A DNA stretch of 64,000 bases from Bacillota bacterium. Lineage in GTDB: Bacteria > Bacillota > DSM-12270 > Thermacetogeniales > Thermacetogeniaceae. The translations under genes were made by a program, and so were the position numbers. A model generated the notes under the pieces. It ran no database searches. It saw only the letters and a list, made by a program, of their open reading frames with translations, and was not told the DNA's origin. Below are positions 36,837 through 45,001 of the stretch, piece after piece. The stretch's first letter is position 1. Each line of letters opens with the position of its first letter. The stretch lies in the NCBI GenBank assembly GCA_029907475.1, contig JARYLU010000005.1, positions 62,001 through 126,000 of the forward strand. The letters run 5' to 3'.

Positions 36837-36851
36837 ATTATAAAATTCTAA

Positions 36852-37245
36852 CATACCGTACGAAACATATTTTTCAAAGGCGGAACGAATTTACGATGCA
36901 GCTATAAATGTTCTTAATGACCTGAAGGCTCAAACTGTATTTCCAGAAATTATTAAAATATCCGTATGCTGCTGATTGAAACGGCGGTAGGCTATATTGA
37001 TTACGGGGATTTCGAAGGGGCGATTTCGGTAAGTGATGATATTGAGGCGTATTTGCCCCGGTTTTTTGGATTACCTGGCAAAGAAAGTGTCGTTCCTCGG
37101 TAGGTCGGATGTGAAAAAGCACCCAGAATTAGGTGGAATTTCACTATTTTCGGCGTGGGGAGCAGTTTTGTTTTTAGCTTTAACGGGGTGGTGTGTGTAT
37201 TTTACTCATAGCTGGAAGAAGTGAGCCAGTTGTCGCGTTTTTAAG
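36852..37245 (+). pseudogene. Decayed coding region, unknown family
   Basis: Broken frames suggest former coding. One stretch from about 36856 reads YFSKAERIYDAAINVLNDLK and ends at a stop at 36960s; a 45-codon frame from ATG 36966 to 37103 reads IETAVGYIDYGDFEGAISVS. They look like two pieces of one frameshifted gene. A third frame (37033-37224) encodes a 63-residue peptide with one hydrophobic segment (AWGAVLFLALTGWCVYF). No family is recognised and none has a good ribosome site. Confidence 0.35.
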
Positions 37246-37485
37246 GTGCAAAGGGTGTTGCTCTACGGAAATGTCCAGTTGACCTCCCAGGCGGCAGTTC
37301 TTCTCCTCGACTCGGGAGTAGACGTGAATTTCCTCACTTTTGGCGGAAGAATGAGGGGCAGGCTCACCAGTACCATGTCAAAAAATATTTTTTTACGGCT
37401 GGCTCAGTATGAAAGGTGGAAAGATACAACATCTTCCCTAACAATATTGTCAACTCCTTACAACTCATCGGTAGCAGGGGAAACC
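37246..37485 (+). pseudogene. cas1: cas1 fragment
   Basis: About 60 codons read VLLYGNVQLTSQAAVLLLDS and then SKNIFLRLAQYERWKD, the pattern of the N-terminal beta domain and first helix of the CRISPR integrase Cas1. The frame then slips: another frame continues with IVNSLQLIGSRGN-like residues before homology ends. The catalytic C-terminal domain is missing and unrelated DNA of a sodium symporter, on the opposite strand, follows at about 37486. No CRISPR repeats or other cas genes are visible in the window. Confidence 0.7.
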
Positions 37486-38818
37486 GGCCAGGTAGGGTTT
37501 CCCCGACAGGGCCCTGGCTATCCCGAAGATTACGGCTTCCTTCTGGTGCATAAAGAAGACCATAAAGGCGAAACCGCCGAGCCCGTCAGCATGCCGGCGG
37601 TAACCCCGCTGCCCGTGGCCCGGGGCCAGTAAAGGGCCGCCAGGAGCGCCGGTAGGAAGCTGGCCGCGCAGAGGCCAAAGAAGATGGAGGTGGCCAGCGC
37701 AATTATGCTGGGAGGGAGCTTAAAGCCCAGGTAAAGGGTTATGGCCAGACCCACCAGCACTCCGCAGCGGGCAACAACCATGCCGGCCTGCGGAGAAGCC
37801 TCCGGTTTCCCCATGAAGTAGAGGTCGCGCACCGAGGTACCTGTCACGTGGAACTGGTTGCTCAAAGTGGACATGGCCGCCGCCAGCAGGGTGAGCATGA
37901 AAATGTAGACAAACCATGAGGGCAGGGCCTGGTTGATGTACAGGGGTATGATGCGGTCAATGTTCGGCATGTTAGTAGCGGGATCGGTGACCCTGGACAG
38001 GGCAATCATACCCCCGGTGCGGTAAAAGTAGACGTTGGAAAGGGCCCCCACCACAAAGGCGGTGCCGGTCATGGCCAGAATAAAAATCCCGCCGGTGACC
38101 ATGCCGCGGTTTAGCTCACGGATGCTGCGCAGGGTCATGAAGCGCACGGCCAGTTGCGTCTGGGCCAACACCCCGATGCCCACGCCGAGCACCAGGGTGG
38201 TAAGCACGTACCACCACAGCTCCGAACCTACCAGGGGCATGGCCGTCCAGCCCAAATGACCCTTGGCGGCCAGCGAAGACGGCACCAGGCCCTTTAAAGC
38301 CGACAGTGCTTCGTGGGCCGGGACGACGCCACCCAGCCTGGCATAGGTCAGAATGAGCAGCAGCACCATGCCCAGAAACATGATCCCGCCCTGCAGGGCG
38401 TCGGTGTAAATAACGCCCCGCAGGCCGCCGTAAAAGACGTAGGCGGCCACCAGAAGGGCAAAGATGATCAGGGCCAGCGAATAATCCAGGGAAAGCACCT
38501 GTTCCAGAAAGCGGGAACCGCCGATCATTACCGCTGCAGCGTAAAGGGGTATTACCAGGGCAATCAGCAGCGCGGCGTAGGCGTGGATGAAGCGCGAGTT
38601 AAAACGCTTGGCTAAAAGTTCCGGGAAAGTCTGCACTCCCAGGTTGGCTCCCATGAGCCGGATGCGCCTGCCCAGGAAGGCAAAGGCAATAAAAATGCCC
38701 ACCAGAATGTTCAGAGCTGCCAGCCATAAAAGGCTCATCCCGTAGGCAGCCGCCGCACCGCCAAAGCCCACGATGGCCGACAGGCTCGAAAACGTAAAGG
38801 ATGATCCTGCCTCAGTAT
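37486..38818 (-). pseudogene. Sodium:solute symporter (SSS family), truncated and frameshifted
   Basis: The main open part (37530-38771) encodes about 413 residues with some eleven membrane helices. Its family features are AGSSFTFSSLSAIVGFGGAA upstream of the first usable start, VFYGGLRGVIYTDALQGGIM, and AAAMSTLSNQFHVTGTSV. The first helix and true start are absent: homology begins at about 38818. Near 37585 the frame shifts by one base; the native ending (FAFMVFFMHQKEAVIFGIAR) continues in another frame until the cas1 fragment. Damage at both ends makes a working transporter unlikely. Confidence 0.75.
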
Positions 38819-39018
38819 TGTTCCCTTGACATCTCCAATATAAAAAACATGTAATTTACAAAGTATATTAATTCTAGTAGTATAATATACATATTTAACT
38901 CTCACCATTTGTTTAACCCTGTTTGGTACGCCGGCCATGCCTCTTAATATTTGAGAGGACATAAATTATAACACACACATCAGCAGGTAAGTTGAATTTC
39001 AAAAAAGGATGTTTTGGT

Positions 39019-39858
39019 ATGGGTAACCTGGAGGAAAAGCTGTTAAACCTTTCCCGTTATATAACACAGCTGCAAAGAGTCGTAGTAGCCTTTTCCGGCG
39101 GTGTTGACAGTTCCCTTGTGCTCAAGGTGGCCGTCGACTGCATGGGAAAAGAGAACGTCCTGGCCGTGACGCTACTTTCCCCCCTCATGCCGCGCAGGGA
39201 TCTGGAAACTGCCGGAAGAATCGCCCGGGCATTGCAGGCGCCTCACAGGATCATCGAGACCGATGTGCTCCAGGATGCCCAGATTGTAGCGAATACCCCG
39301 CAGCGCTGCTACCACTGCAAACGCCGTGCCTTTGAACTGCTGACAGGGCTGGCGCGCTGTGAAGGGTACAGGAGTGTACTGGAGGGCTCAAACAGGTCCG
39401 ATACCCGTGATTACCGCCCCGGCCTTGCGGCCGTCCGGAGTTTTGAGATGGTGAAGAGCCCTCTGCTGGAATGCGGACTGGATAAAGGAGAAGTACGCCG
39501 GCTGGCGAAGTCGCTGGGTTTAAGCAACTGGGACCAGCCCGCCAGGCCCTGCCTGGCGTCCAGAATCCCCTATGGGGAACCCCTGTCTTTAAAAAAGCTG
39601 GAGATGGTTTCAGATGCGGAAGCAAGACTTGCCGAACTTGGGGTTTCAAATGTTAGGGTCAGGTATCACGGCCAGGTGGCCAGGATCGAGATCGACCCCG
39701 GCGAAATGTCCAGGGTATTGAAGCCGGAGTTGCTGCGCCTGATTTCCCGGGAGGTGAAGGCCTGCGGATTTACTTACGTAGCCCTCGACCTGGACGGGTA
39801 CCGCACGGGCAGCCTCAACGAGGTCATCAGCGATGAGCCGGCGCGGTTGAAAAAATAA
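39019..39858 (+). CDS. larE: ATP-dependent sacrificial sulfur transferase LarE
   Basis: A 279-residue PP-loop enzyme (FSGGVDSSLVLK) that adenylates and thiolates the pyridinium-dicarboxylate precursor of the nickel-pincer cofactor of lactate racemase. In addition to PCLASRIPYG, which contains the usual sulfur-donor Cys, it has CYHCKRR. Three such cysteines are found in LarE proteins that carry a [4Fe-4S] cluster instead of sacrificing a Cys. The ATG at 39019 has AAAGGATG 8 bases upstream; a TTG at 38992 is in frame but poorer. No larA, larB or larC lies nearby. The spacer 38819-39018 holds no gene. Confidence 0.9.
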   Translation: MGNLEEKLLNLSRYITQLQRVVVAFSGGVDSSLVLKVAVDCMGKENVLAVTLLSPLMPRRDLETAGRIARALQAPHRIIETDVLQDAQIVANTPQRCYHCKRRAFELLTGLARCEGYRSVLEGSNRSDTRDYRPGLAAVRSFEMVKSPLLECGLDKGEVRRLAKSLGLSNWDQPARPCLASRIPYGEPLSLKKLEMVSDAEARLAELGVSNVRVRYHGQVARIEIDPGEMSRVLKPELLRLISREVKACGFTYVALDLDGYRTGSLNEVISDEPARLKK

Positions 39859-39883
39859 TGAGTAATAATTAAATTAATACCGG

Positions 39884-39992
39884 CTTCTTATCAAGAGAAG
39901 GGGATGGAAGGGCCCGAGAAACCTTCGGCAACCACCGGGCTTTTGCCTGGAAAGTGCCAAATCCCCGCCGGAATTTCCGGAGAGATAAGAAG
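39884..39992 (+). promoter_or_regulatory. SAM-I (S-box) riboswitch
   Basis: The aptamer closes with a perfect P1 (CTTCTTATC 39884-39892, GATAAGAAG 39984-39992). Inside are the hallmark elements AAGAGAAGGGGATGGAAGGG, CCTTCGGCAACC and AAAGTGCCAAATCC. Such RNAs bind S-adenosylmethionine and favour a downstream terminator. A terminator follows at once, but the next gene is cadC, which has its own promoter. No methionine or sulfur gene follows, so the switch appears to have lost its target. Confidence 0.92.
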
Positions 39993-40004
39993 AGAAGAAA
40001 AAGC

Positions 40005-40037
40005 CCCCCTTTCGGAATCCGGAAGGGGGTTTAATTT
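40005..40037 (+). terminator. Terminator of the SAM-I riboswitch
   Basis: CCCCCTTTC (40005-40013) pairs with GGAAGGGGG (40021-40029), followed by TTTAATTTTT. Confidence 0.85.
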
Positions 40038-40172
40038 TTCTAAAGTGACAGCGGGTAGAACGGATCGCCCCCCGGCCGCGGGGTGGCCGGGATTGCGGCG
40101 GCCGCGGCGGCGAGGGGCATTGCAAGGGACAATTCCTGGTTTTTTCGGAGCGGTGCCCGGGTCATTTTCTCG

Positions 40173-40224
40173 TTGACAGTCTTAACGGGACCGAATATTA
40201 TAACATTAAAGTATATGTTTTAAT
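40173..40224 (+). promoter_or_regulatory. cadC-cadA promoter with CadC-type operator
   Basis: TTGACA (40173-40178) and TATTAT (40196-40201) are 17 bases apart. The start region holds nested inverted repeats: AACAT (40202-40206) with ATGTT (40215-40219) and ATTAAA (40205-40210) with TTTAAT (40219-40224). AT-rich palindromes at this position are typical operators of ArsR/SmtB repressors, here presumably autoregulating cadC. The stretch 40038-40172 is GC-rich and shows no gene. Confidence 0.72.
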
Positions 40225-40263
40225 AAAATGACCCGAGGCGGCCTGCCGATGAGAGGTGAATTC

Positions 40264-40644
40264 ATGGTCGATCACCGGTTTATCAGGAAAGGTTTTACTC
40301 CGGATGTTTGTGAAATCTTCTGTTCCGATACCCGAAAGGTCAACCGCTTGAAGCAAGAGGTAGCGGTTACGGAGGGCATGTCCCTGTTTTTCAAGGCACT
40401 GGCCGACGATACCAGGTTGAAAATCGTCTACGCCCTTGCTAAAGAGGAGCTCTGCGTCTGCGATGTGGCCAACCTGATCGGTTCCACCGTTCAGGCCGCT
40501 TCCCACCACCTCCGGTTCTTGCGGAACATCGGCCTTGCCCGCTACCGCAAGGAAGGGAAGATGGTATTTTACAGTTTGAGAGACAAAAGGATTGCCGGTT
40601 TGATCGAGGCGATAATCAAGGAACTTAAAGGAGGCGGTGAGTGA
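40264..40644 (+). CDS. cadC: CadC-type ArsR-family metal-sensing repressor
   Basis: A 126-residue winged-helix repressor closely resembling staphylococcal CadC. The N-terminal DVCEIFCSD and the metal box ELCVCD supply the four Cys that bind Cd(II), Pb(II) or Zn(II). The recognition helix is VQAASHHLRFLRNIG. Metal binding should release it from the operator at the promoter just upstream. The ATG at 40264 is chosen because AGAGGTG precedes it by 5 bases; two upstream ATGs are in frame. Its TGA stop overlaps the ATG of cadA. Confidence 0.95.
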   Translation: MVDHRFIRKGFTPDVCEIFCSDTRKVNRLKQEVAVTEGMSLFFKALADDTRLKIVYALAKEELCVCDVANLIGSTVQAASHHLRFLRNIGLARYRKEGKMVFYSLRDKRIAGLIEAIIKELKGGGE

Positions 40645-42800
40645 TGCCGGCGGGTTCTCTCGCGCTTGCTTCCGGCAGAGAAGGAAAGCTCGTTTTCAAG
40701 TTATCGGGCCTCACCTGAATGGACTGCGCCGCCAGTTTTGAAAAAGACGTAGCGGCGCTCCCTGGAGTTACCTGGGCAGAACTCAATTTCGGTGCCTCCA
40801 GGCTGACGGTGGTGGGGGAGTTTAATCCTGAAGCGGTCGTCAGGGAAGGCAAAAGACACGATATTATAATCTGGCCTGAAGGAGAGAAAGCGGAAGAAAA
40901 ACAGACCTTTTGGCAGCAGCACAAGCGGATTATCATCAGTAGTTTCTCCGGGATCGCTCTTCTTGCCGGATGGATTTTAAAATTGACCGGTGCTCCCGAA
41001 ACAGTCGGTATCATCCTGTTTCTGGCGGCGATGGTGATCGGGGGAGCGGCCACAGCCCGGCGGGCGTGGTTCAGCCTTCAAAAATTCCGCTTCGATATGA
41101 ATGTGCTGATGACCGTAGCGGTGATCGGCGCGGCAGCCATCGGAGAGTGGTCCGAGGGCGCGGTGGTGGCCTTTCTCTACTCCGTCTCCAACACCCTGGA
41201 ATCATATACTATGGAAAAGGCACGCCAGTCGATCCGGGAGTTGATGAAAATTGCTCCCAGGGAGGCGCTGGTCAGGCGAAATGGCAAAGAAGTCCTGCTT
41301 CCTGTCAACAGGATCCGGATGGGCGATATCATGATCGTCAGGCCCGGCGAAAAGATCGCCATGGACGGCAGGGTAATCAAGGGGAATTCCGCCGTTGACC
41401 AGGCGGCCATTACCGGGGAATCAATTCCGGTGGAAAAAGGGGTGGGGGACGAGGTCTTCGCAGGCACCCTGAACCAGGAAGGCGCTATCGAGGTTGAAGT
41501 TACAAAGCTCGTTAACGATACCACCATTGCAAGGATCATTCACATGGTTGAGGAGGCTCAAGCCCGGAGAGCGCCGTTCCAGGCCTTTGTGGATCGCTTC
41601 GCTGCGGTTTATACACCTGTTGTCCTTGCCCTGGCGGCGGGTATTGTTCTGGTGCCACCTCTTGCCTTCGGACAATCCTGGGGCCCCTGGATTTACCGTG
41701 GCCTGGCCCTGCTTGTGGTTTCCTGCCCGTGCGCCCTGGTGGTATCGACCCCAGTCGCCCTGGTGGCAGCCATCGGCAACGCTGCACGCAACGGGGTATT
41801 GATTAAGGGCGTCATTCACCTGGAAGAGGCCGGCGCCCTTTTGGTGGTTGCCTTTGACAAAACCGGAACGCTGACGGTCGGGAAGCCGGTGGTGACGGAC
41901 GTGATCCCCACCGGGGAGCGGGACCGGGACCGGCTGCTCGCCCTGGCCGCCAGCATCGAGCAGCTATCAGAACATCCCCTTGCCAGAGCTATCGTGGCAA
42001 AGGCCAGGGACGTGAAACTTGAGTTGTTCCAGGTGGAGAATTTTCAGGCCTTCGCCGGAAAAGGCGCCCGGGCGGAGGTTGCCGGCCGGGTCTTTTACAT
42101 TGGCAGCCTCAGGTTGTTTGAGGAGATCGGGACCCCGGTAAACCGGATCAAACCGCTCCTGGGACGGCTCCAGGAACAGGGTAAAACGGCGATGATCTTG
42201 GGGACCGAAACGGACATCCTTGGGGTCATCGCAGTTGCCGATCAAGTCAGGGAGACGAGCAAAAATGCCGTCCGGGAGTTGAAAAAAACCGGTGTGCGAA
42301 CCGCCATGCTGACCGGCGATAATGCCGCAACTGCCGCCGCCATCGCGGAACAGGTGAGGATCGATGAGTTCGAAGCCGACCTGCTGCCTGAAAACAAGGT
42401 GGATGCCGTAAAAAAGCTTATTGAAAAGTACGACAAGGTGGCAATGGTGGGTGACGGGATCAACGATGCACCGGCTCTAGCGATGGCCACGGTGGGGATT
42501 GCCATGGGCGGGGCGGGAACGGATATCGCCCTGGAAACGGCGGATATTGTCATCATGGCGGACGACCTGTCCAGGCTCCCCTTCTGTATCCGCCTGAGCA
42601 GGGCGGCCCTGCGGGTGATCAGGCAGAATGTCGCCTTCGCCCTGATTGTCAAGCTGAGCGCCGTTTTACTGGTTTTCCCCGGCTGGCTGACCCTCTGGCT
42701 GGCCATTCTCGCCGACATGGGGGCCTCGGTTCTGGTGACCCTGAACGGGATCAGGCTGCTCCGGCTCAAACCGCAGAACCGGGCAGAAGAGAACTGGTAA
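40644..42800 (+). CDS. cadA: Cd/Zn/Pb-exporting P1B-type ATPase with in-frame TGA in the metal site (possible selenoprotein)
   Basis: A heavy-metal pump of about 718 residues if TGA 40716-40718 (codon 25) is read through. The frame starts at ATG 40644, has AAAGGAGG 9 bases upstream and overlaps the cadC stop. It encodes an HMA domain in which LTCMDCAA would be expected but which reads FKLSGLT, TGA, MDCAASFEKDV. The rest is intact: TGES, Cys361-Pro-Cys363 in the membrane, DKTGT with Asp405, SEHP and GDGINDAP. An SECIS-like hairpin follows the TGA, so selenocysteine insertion is plausible. The alternative is a nonsense mutation with re-initiation at ATG 40719, giving a 693-residue pump lacking part of its N-terminal metal site. 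Confidence 0.9.
40726..40758 (+). promoter_or_regulatory. Candidate bacterial SECIS hairpin in cadA
   Basis: GCGCCGC (40726-40732) pairs perfectly with GCGGCGC (40752-40758). Inside, GTTTT (40735-40739) pairs with AAGAC (40744-40748), leaving a GAAA apical loop whose first base is G. The apical G is 21 bases past the TGA, within the 16-37 range known for bacterial SECIS elements. The Ala-rich coding sequence could produce such a stem by chance. Confidence 0.55.
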
Positions 42801-42862
42801 TTTATGAAGGAAAAATAAGATCTTGGTCGTAAATACATAAAAAAGAACAAGGGGTGGTGCTT

Positions 42863-44080
42863 ATGAAAACAATTAATAACACCCCGTTTCAACAAAATCA
42901 AGATATCATCCAGCCGGTGCTTGAGAATTTAAGCAATTTTTATCAACTCTGGATCAAGTATGTAAGCTGTTCCGGGACATATGTCATTACCCCGATTAAC
43001 AAACAACAGTGCAATTTCTGCCGCCTCATACGCAATCATCCGGTAGGCTATCAGAGGTGCCGGGAGACTGCCAGGCGATGTGTTTACCTCGATCCGAACA
43101 GGCACCATCTTTTTCCCTGTCATGCCGGTTTGTACGTCCTCGCTGTCCCTTTACAAGGAGAGCGGGGCCCTATTGGAGCGCTGGCCACAGGAGAGATAAG
43201 AATAAGCGACGGTACCGTCGATACCGACAAGGTCCTGCAAAAGGTTGCAGATTTGGGTTTGAACCGGGAACGGTTGTCGAGATATTACGAAGAAGTGCCG
43301 GTTAAAAAGAGCGAAGAGATCCTGCTGCTTGGGGAGACCCTTTATGCCATCAGCAACTGTTTCATCCGGTTGGGGTCTGCCCAGGCAAAAATCAAGCAGG
43401 CTGAAATAGAAAAGACCCTGCTGGAATCGGAGTTGCGCGCCCTCAGTTCGCAGATCAATCCCCATTTTCTGTTCAATGCCCTTAATACGATCCAGATGTT
43501 CTCTTATTTGGAGGGTGCCAGGAGAACGCCGGATATCATCAATGCCCTGAGCAATCTGCTCCGCGCCAGGCTCAATGTTAACAACCTGTTGACCTCCCTC
43601 AAGGAAGAGTTGGAGGTAATAAATAATTTCCTTTTCATTCAAAGAACACGTTTTGAAGACCGGCTCCAGGTAGTGCTGGATATTCCGGATGATCTCCTGG
43701 ATGCCCGGGTACCGGCTCTATCGCTGCAGCCCCTGGTGGAAAATGCACTCACCCACGGGCTGGAGCCCTATGAAGGGATCGGCCACCTGGAGTTACAGGC
43801 GGAAGTACAGGGCCAGGATTTAATATTTCACGTGAGGGATAACGGTGTCGGAATGACGCCGGGAGAGCTCGCAAAAATCACCGGGAGGCTTAACCGGAAA
43901 GAGATATCCGGAGAAGCGGGCGAAATCGGGATAGCGAATATTCATAAACGCTGCCTCGTCCTTTTTGGCGAACGCTACGGGATCAGTATTAAAAGCGAAA
44001 AGAACAGGGGCACGGAGGTAACGCTCCGGATTCCTTTCACAATCGGAGCTGACCGGAGAAATGAAAATTTTACTAGCTGA
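42863..44080 (+). CDS. LytS-type sensor histidine kinase with PocR sensory domain
   Basis: A 405-residue soluble sensor kinase. Residues 15-165 are a PocR ligand-binding domain with clustered Cys (CNFCRLIRNHPVGYQRCRET; CHAGLYVLAVPL). A coiled-coil linker leads to a His_kinase domain with the phosphorylated His in SSQINPHFLFNALNTIQMFS and an ATP-binding part (VENALTHGLEPYEG; DNGVGMT). PocR domains bind small carbon compounds. The ATG at 42863 follows GGGGTGGTG. It overlaps its response regulator by 20 bases. The downstream TDT transporter is a likely target. Confidence 0.9.
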   Translation: MKTINNTPFQQNQDIIQPVLENLSNFYQLWIKYVSCSGTYVITPINKQQCNFCRLIRNHPVGYQRCRETARRCVYLDPNRHHLFPCHAGLYVLAVPLQGERGPIGALATGEIRISDGTVDTDKVLQKVADLGLNRERLSRYYEEVPVKKSEEILLLGETLYAISNCFIRLGSAQAKIKQAEIEKTLLESELRALSSQINPHFLFNALNTIQMFSYLEGARRTPDIINALSNLLRARLNVNNLLTSLKEELEVINNFLFIQRTRFEDRLQVVLDIPDDLLDARVPALSLQPLVENALTHGLEPYEGIGHLELQAEVQGQDLIFHVRDNGVGMTPGELAKITGRLNRKEISGEAGEIGIANIHKRCLVLFGERYGISIKSEKNRGTEVTLRIPFTIGADRRNENFTS

Positions 44081-44801
44081 TGACGAGCCCATCGTCCGCC
44101 GCGGGCTCAAGCAGATGATTAAGAACTTTAATTTTTCCTTTGATACCGTCCTGGAAGCTGCGACAGGACAGGAGGCGATTGCTTTAACCGGACGGTACCG
44201 CCCGGAGATTATCCTGCTCGATGTTAAAATGCCCGGTCTTGATGGGATTGCCGCCGCCCAAAAGATCAAGCAGGTAAACCCTCAAACCAGGATAATCTTT
44301 TTGACGGCTTACGCGCGTTTTGATTACGCCCGGGCGGCCGTTCGCTGCGGCGCCAAAGACTACCTTGTCAAGCCGGTGCATCCCGACGAGCTCAAGCGGG
44401 CAATCGGTGCTTGCCTCGAAGAACTATCGGCCGTACGGCCGTCTGCAGCCGGGTCTGATGTCGGTTTGACCAGACCACGGCAGCTCGTTAAGTCGGCGGC
44501 TGCCTACATTTTGCAGAACTACATGAAACCGCTGACGCTGGAGGAAGTGGCCCGGCAGGTTCACCTCAGCCCCGCCTATTTTTCCTATTTATTTCGCCGG
44601 GAGCAGGGACGGACGTTTACGGATTATCTCACGGCCACAAGATTGGATAAGGCCAAAGAACTGCTCAGAACCGATCCCGCCCTTTCTATCTCCGAAGTCG
44701 CCGGGCAGGTGGGCTACGAAGATGCCAATTATTTTTCACGCCTGTTTAAGAAAAAAACCGGTTTAACTCCCGCCCGCTATAGAAAAAGAAATCAAGTGTA
44801 G
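44061..44801 (+). CDS. AraC-type response regulator
   Basis: A 246-residue protein. Residues 1-120 are a receiver domain (LLADDEP, phosphoacceptor Asp in LLDVKMPG, Lys in YLVKPVHPDE). Residues 145-243 are two AraC helix-turn-helices (MKPLTLEEVARQVHLSPAYF; ISEVAGQVGYEDANYFSRLF). It is the partner of the overlapping PocR histidine kinase and probably activates the TDT transporter gene 200 bases downstream. A terminator follows it directly, so that gene has its own promoter. Confidence 0.94.
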   Translation: MKILLADDEPIVRRGLKQMIKNFNFSFDTVLEAATGQEAIALTGRYRPEIILLDVKMPGLDGIAAAQKIKQVNPQTRIIFLTAYARFDYARAAVRCGAKDYLVKPVHPDELKRAIGACLEELSAVRPSAAGSDVGLTRPRQLVKSAAAYILQNYMKPLTLEEVARQVHLSPAYFSYLFRREQGRTFTDYLTATRLDKAKELLRTDPALSISEVAGQVGYEDANYFSRLFKKKTGLTPARYRKRNQV

Positions 44802-44822
44802 ACAATTCATTTGATATTCCGT

Positions 44823-44846
44823 ACCGGAAATAAATCCGGTTTTTTA
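44823..44846 (+). terminator. Terminator after the two-component system
   Basis: ACCGGA (44823-44828) pairs with TCCGGT (44835-44840), followed by a run of Ts. Confidence 0.8.
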
Positions 44847-45001
44847 TGTCTTTTTTTTCGATTTTTATGGGTTCACCTGCCAACCTAAAAATAATCCAGA
44901 AGTACGAAAAGATCGTGCAGTGATTAACGGGAGCAATCTTTCTAAAATGAAGGCGAAAGAAGGCGGCGCCTTGCCTGGAGGTTTGGAAAGGAGAGATTGT
45001 A

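Noticed and set aside
40719-40721. ATG after the TGA as the true cadA start
   Set aside because: It has no ribosome site of its own and would remove half of the metal-binding motif, while the upstream frame has a strong site and homologous sequence. Re-initiation remains possible and is noted with the gene.
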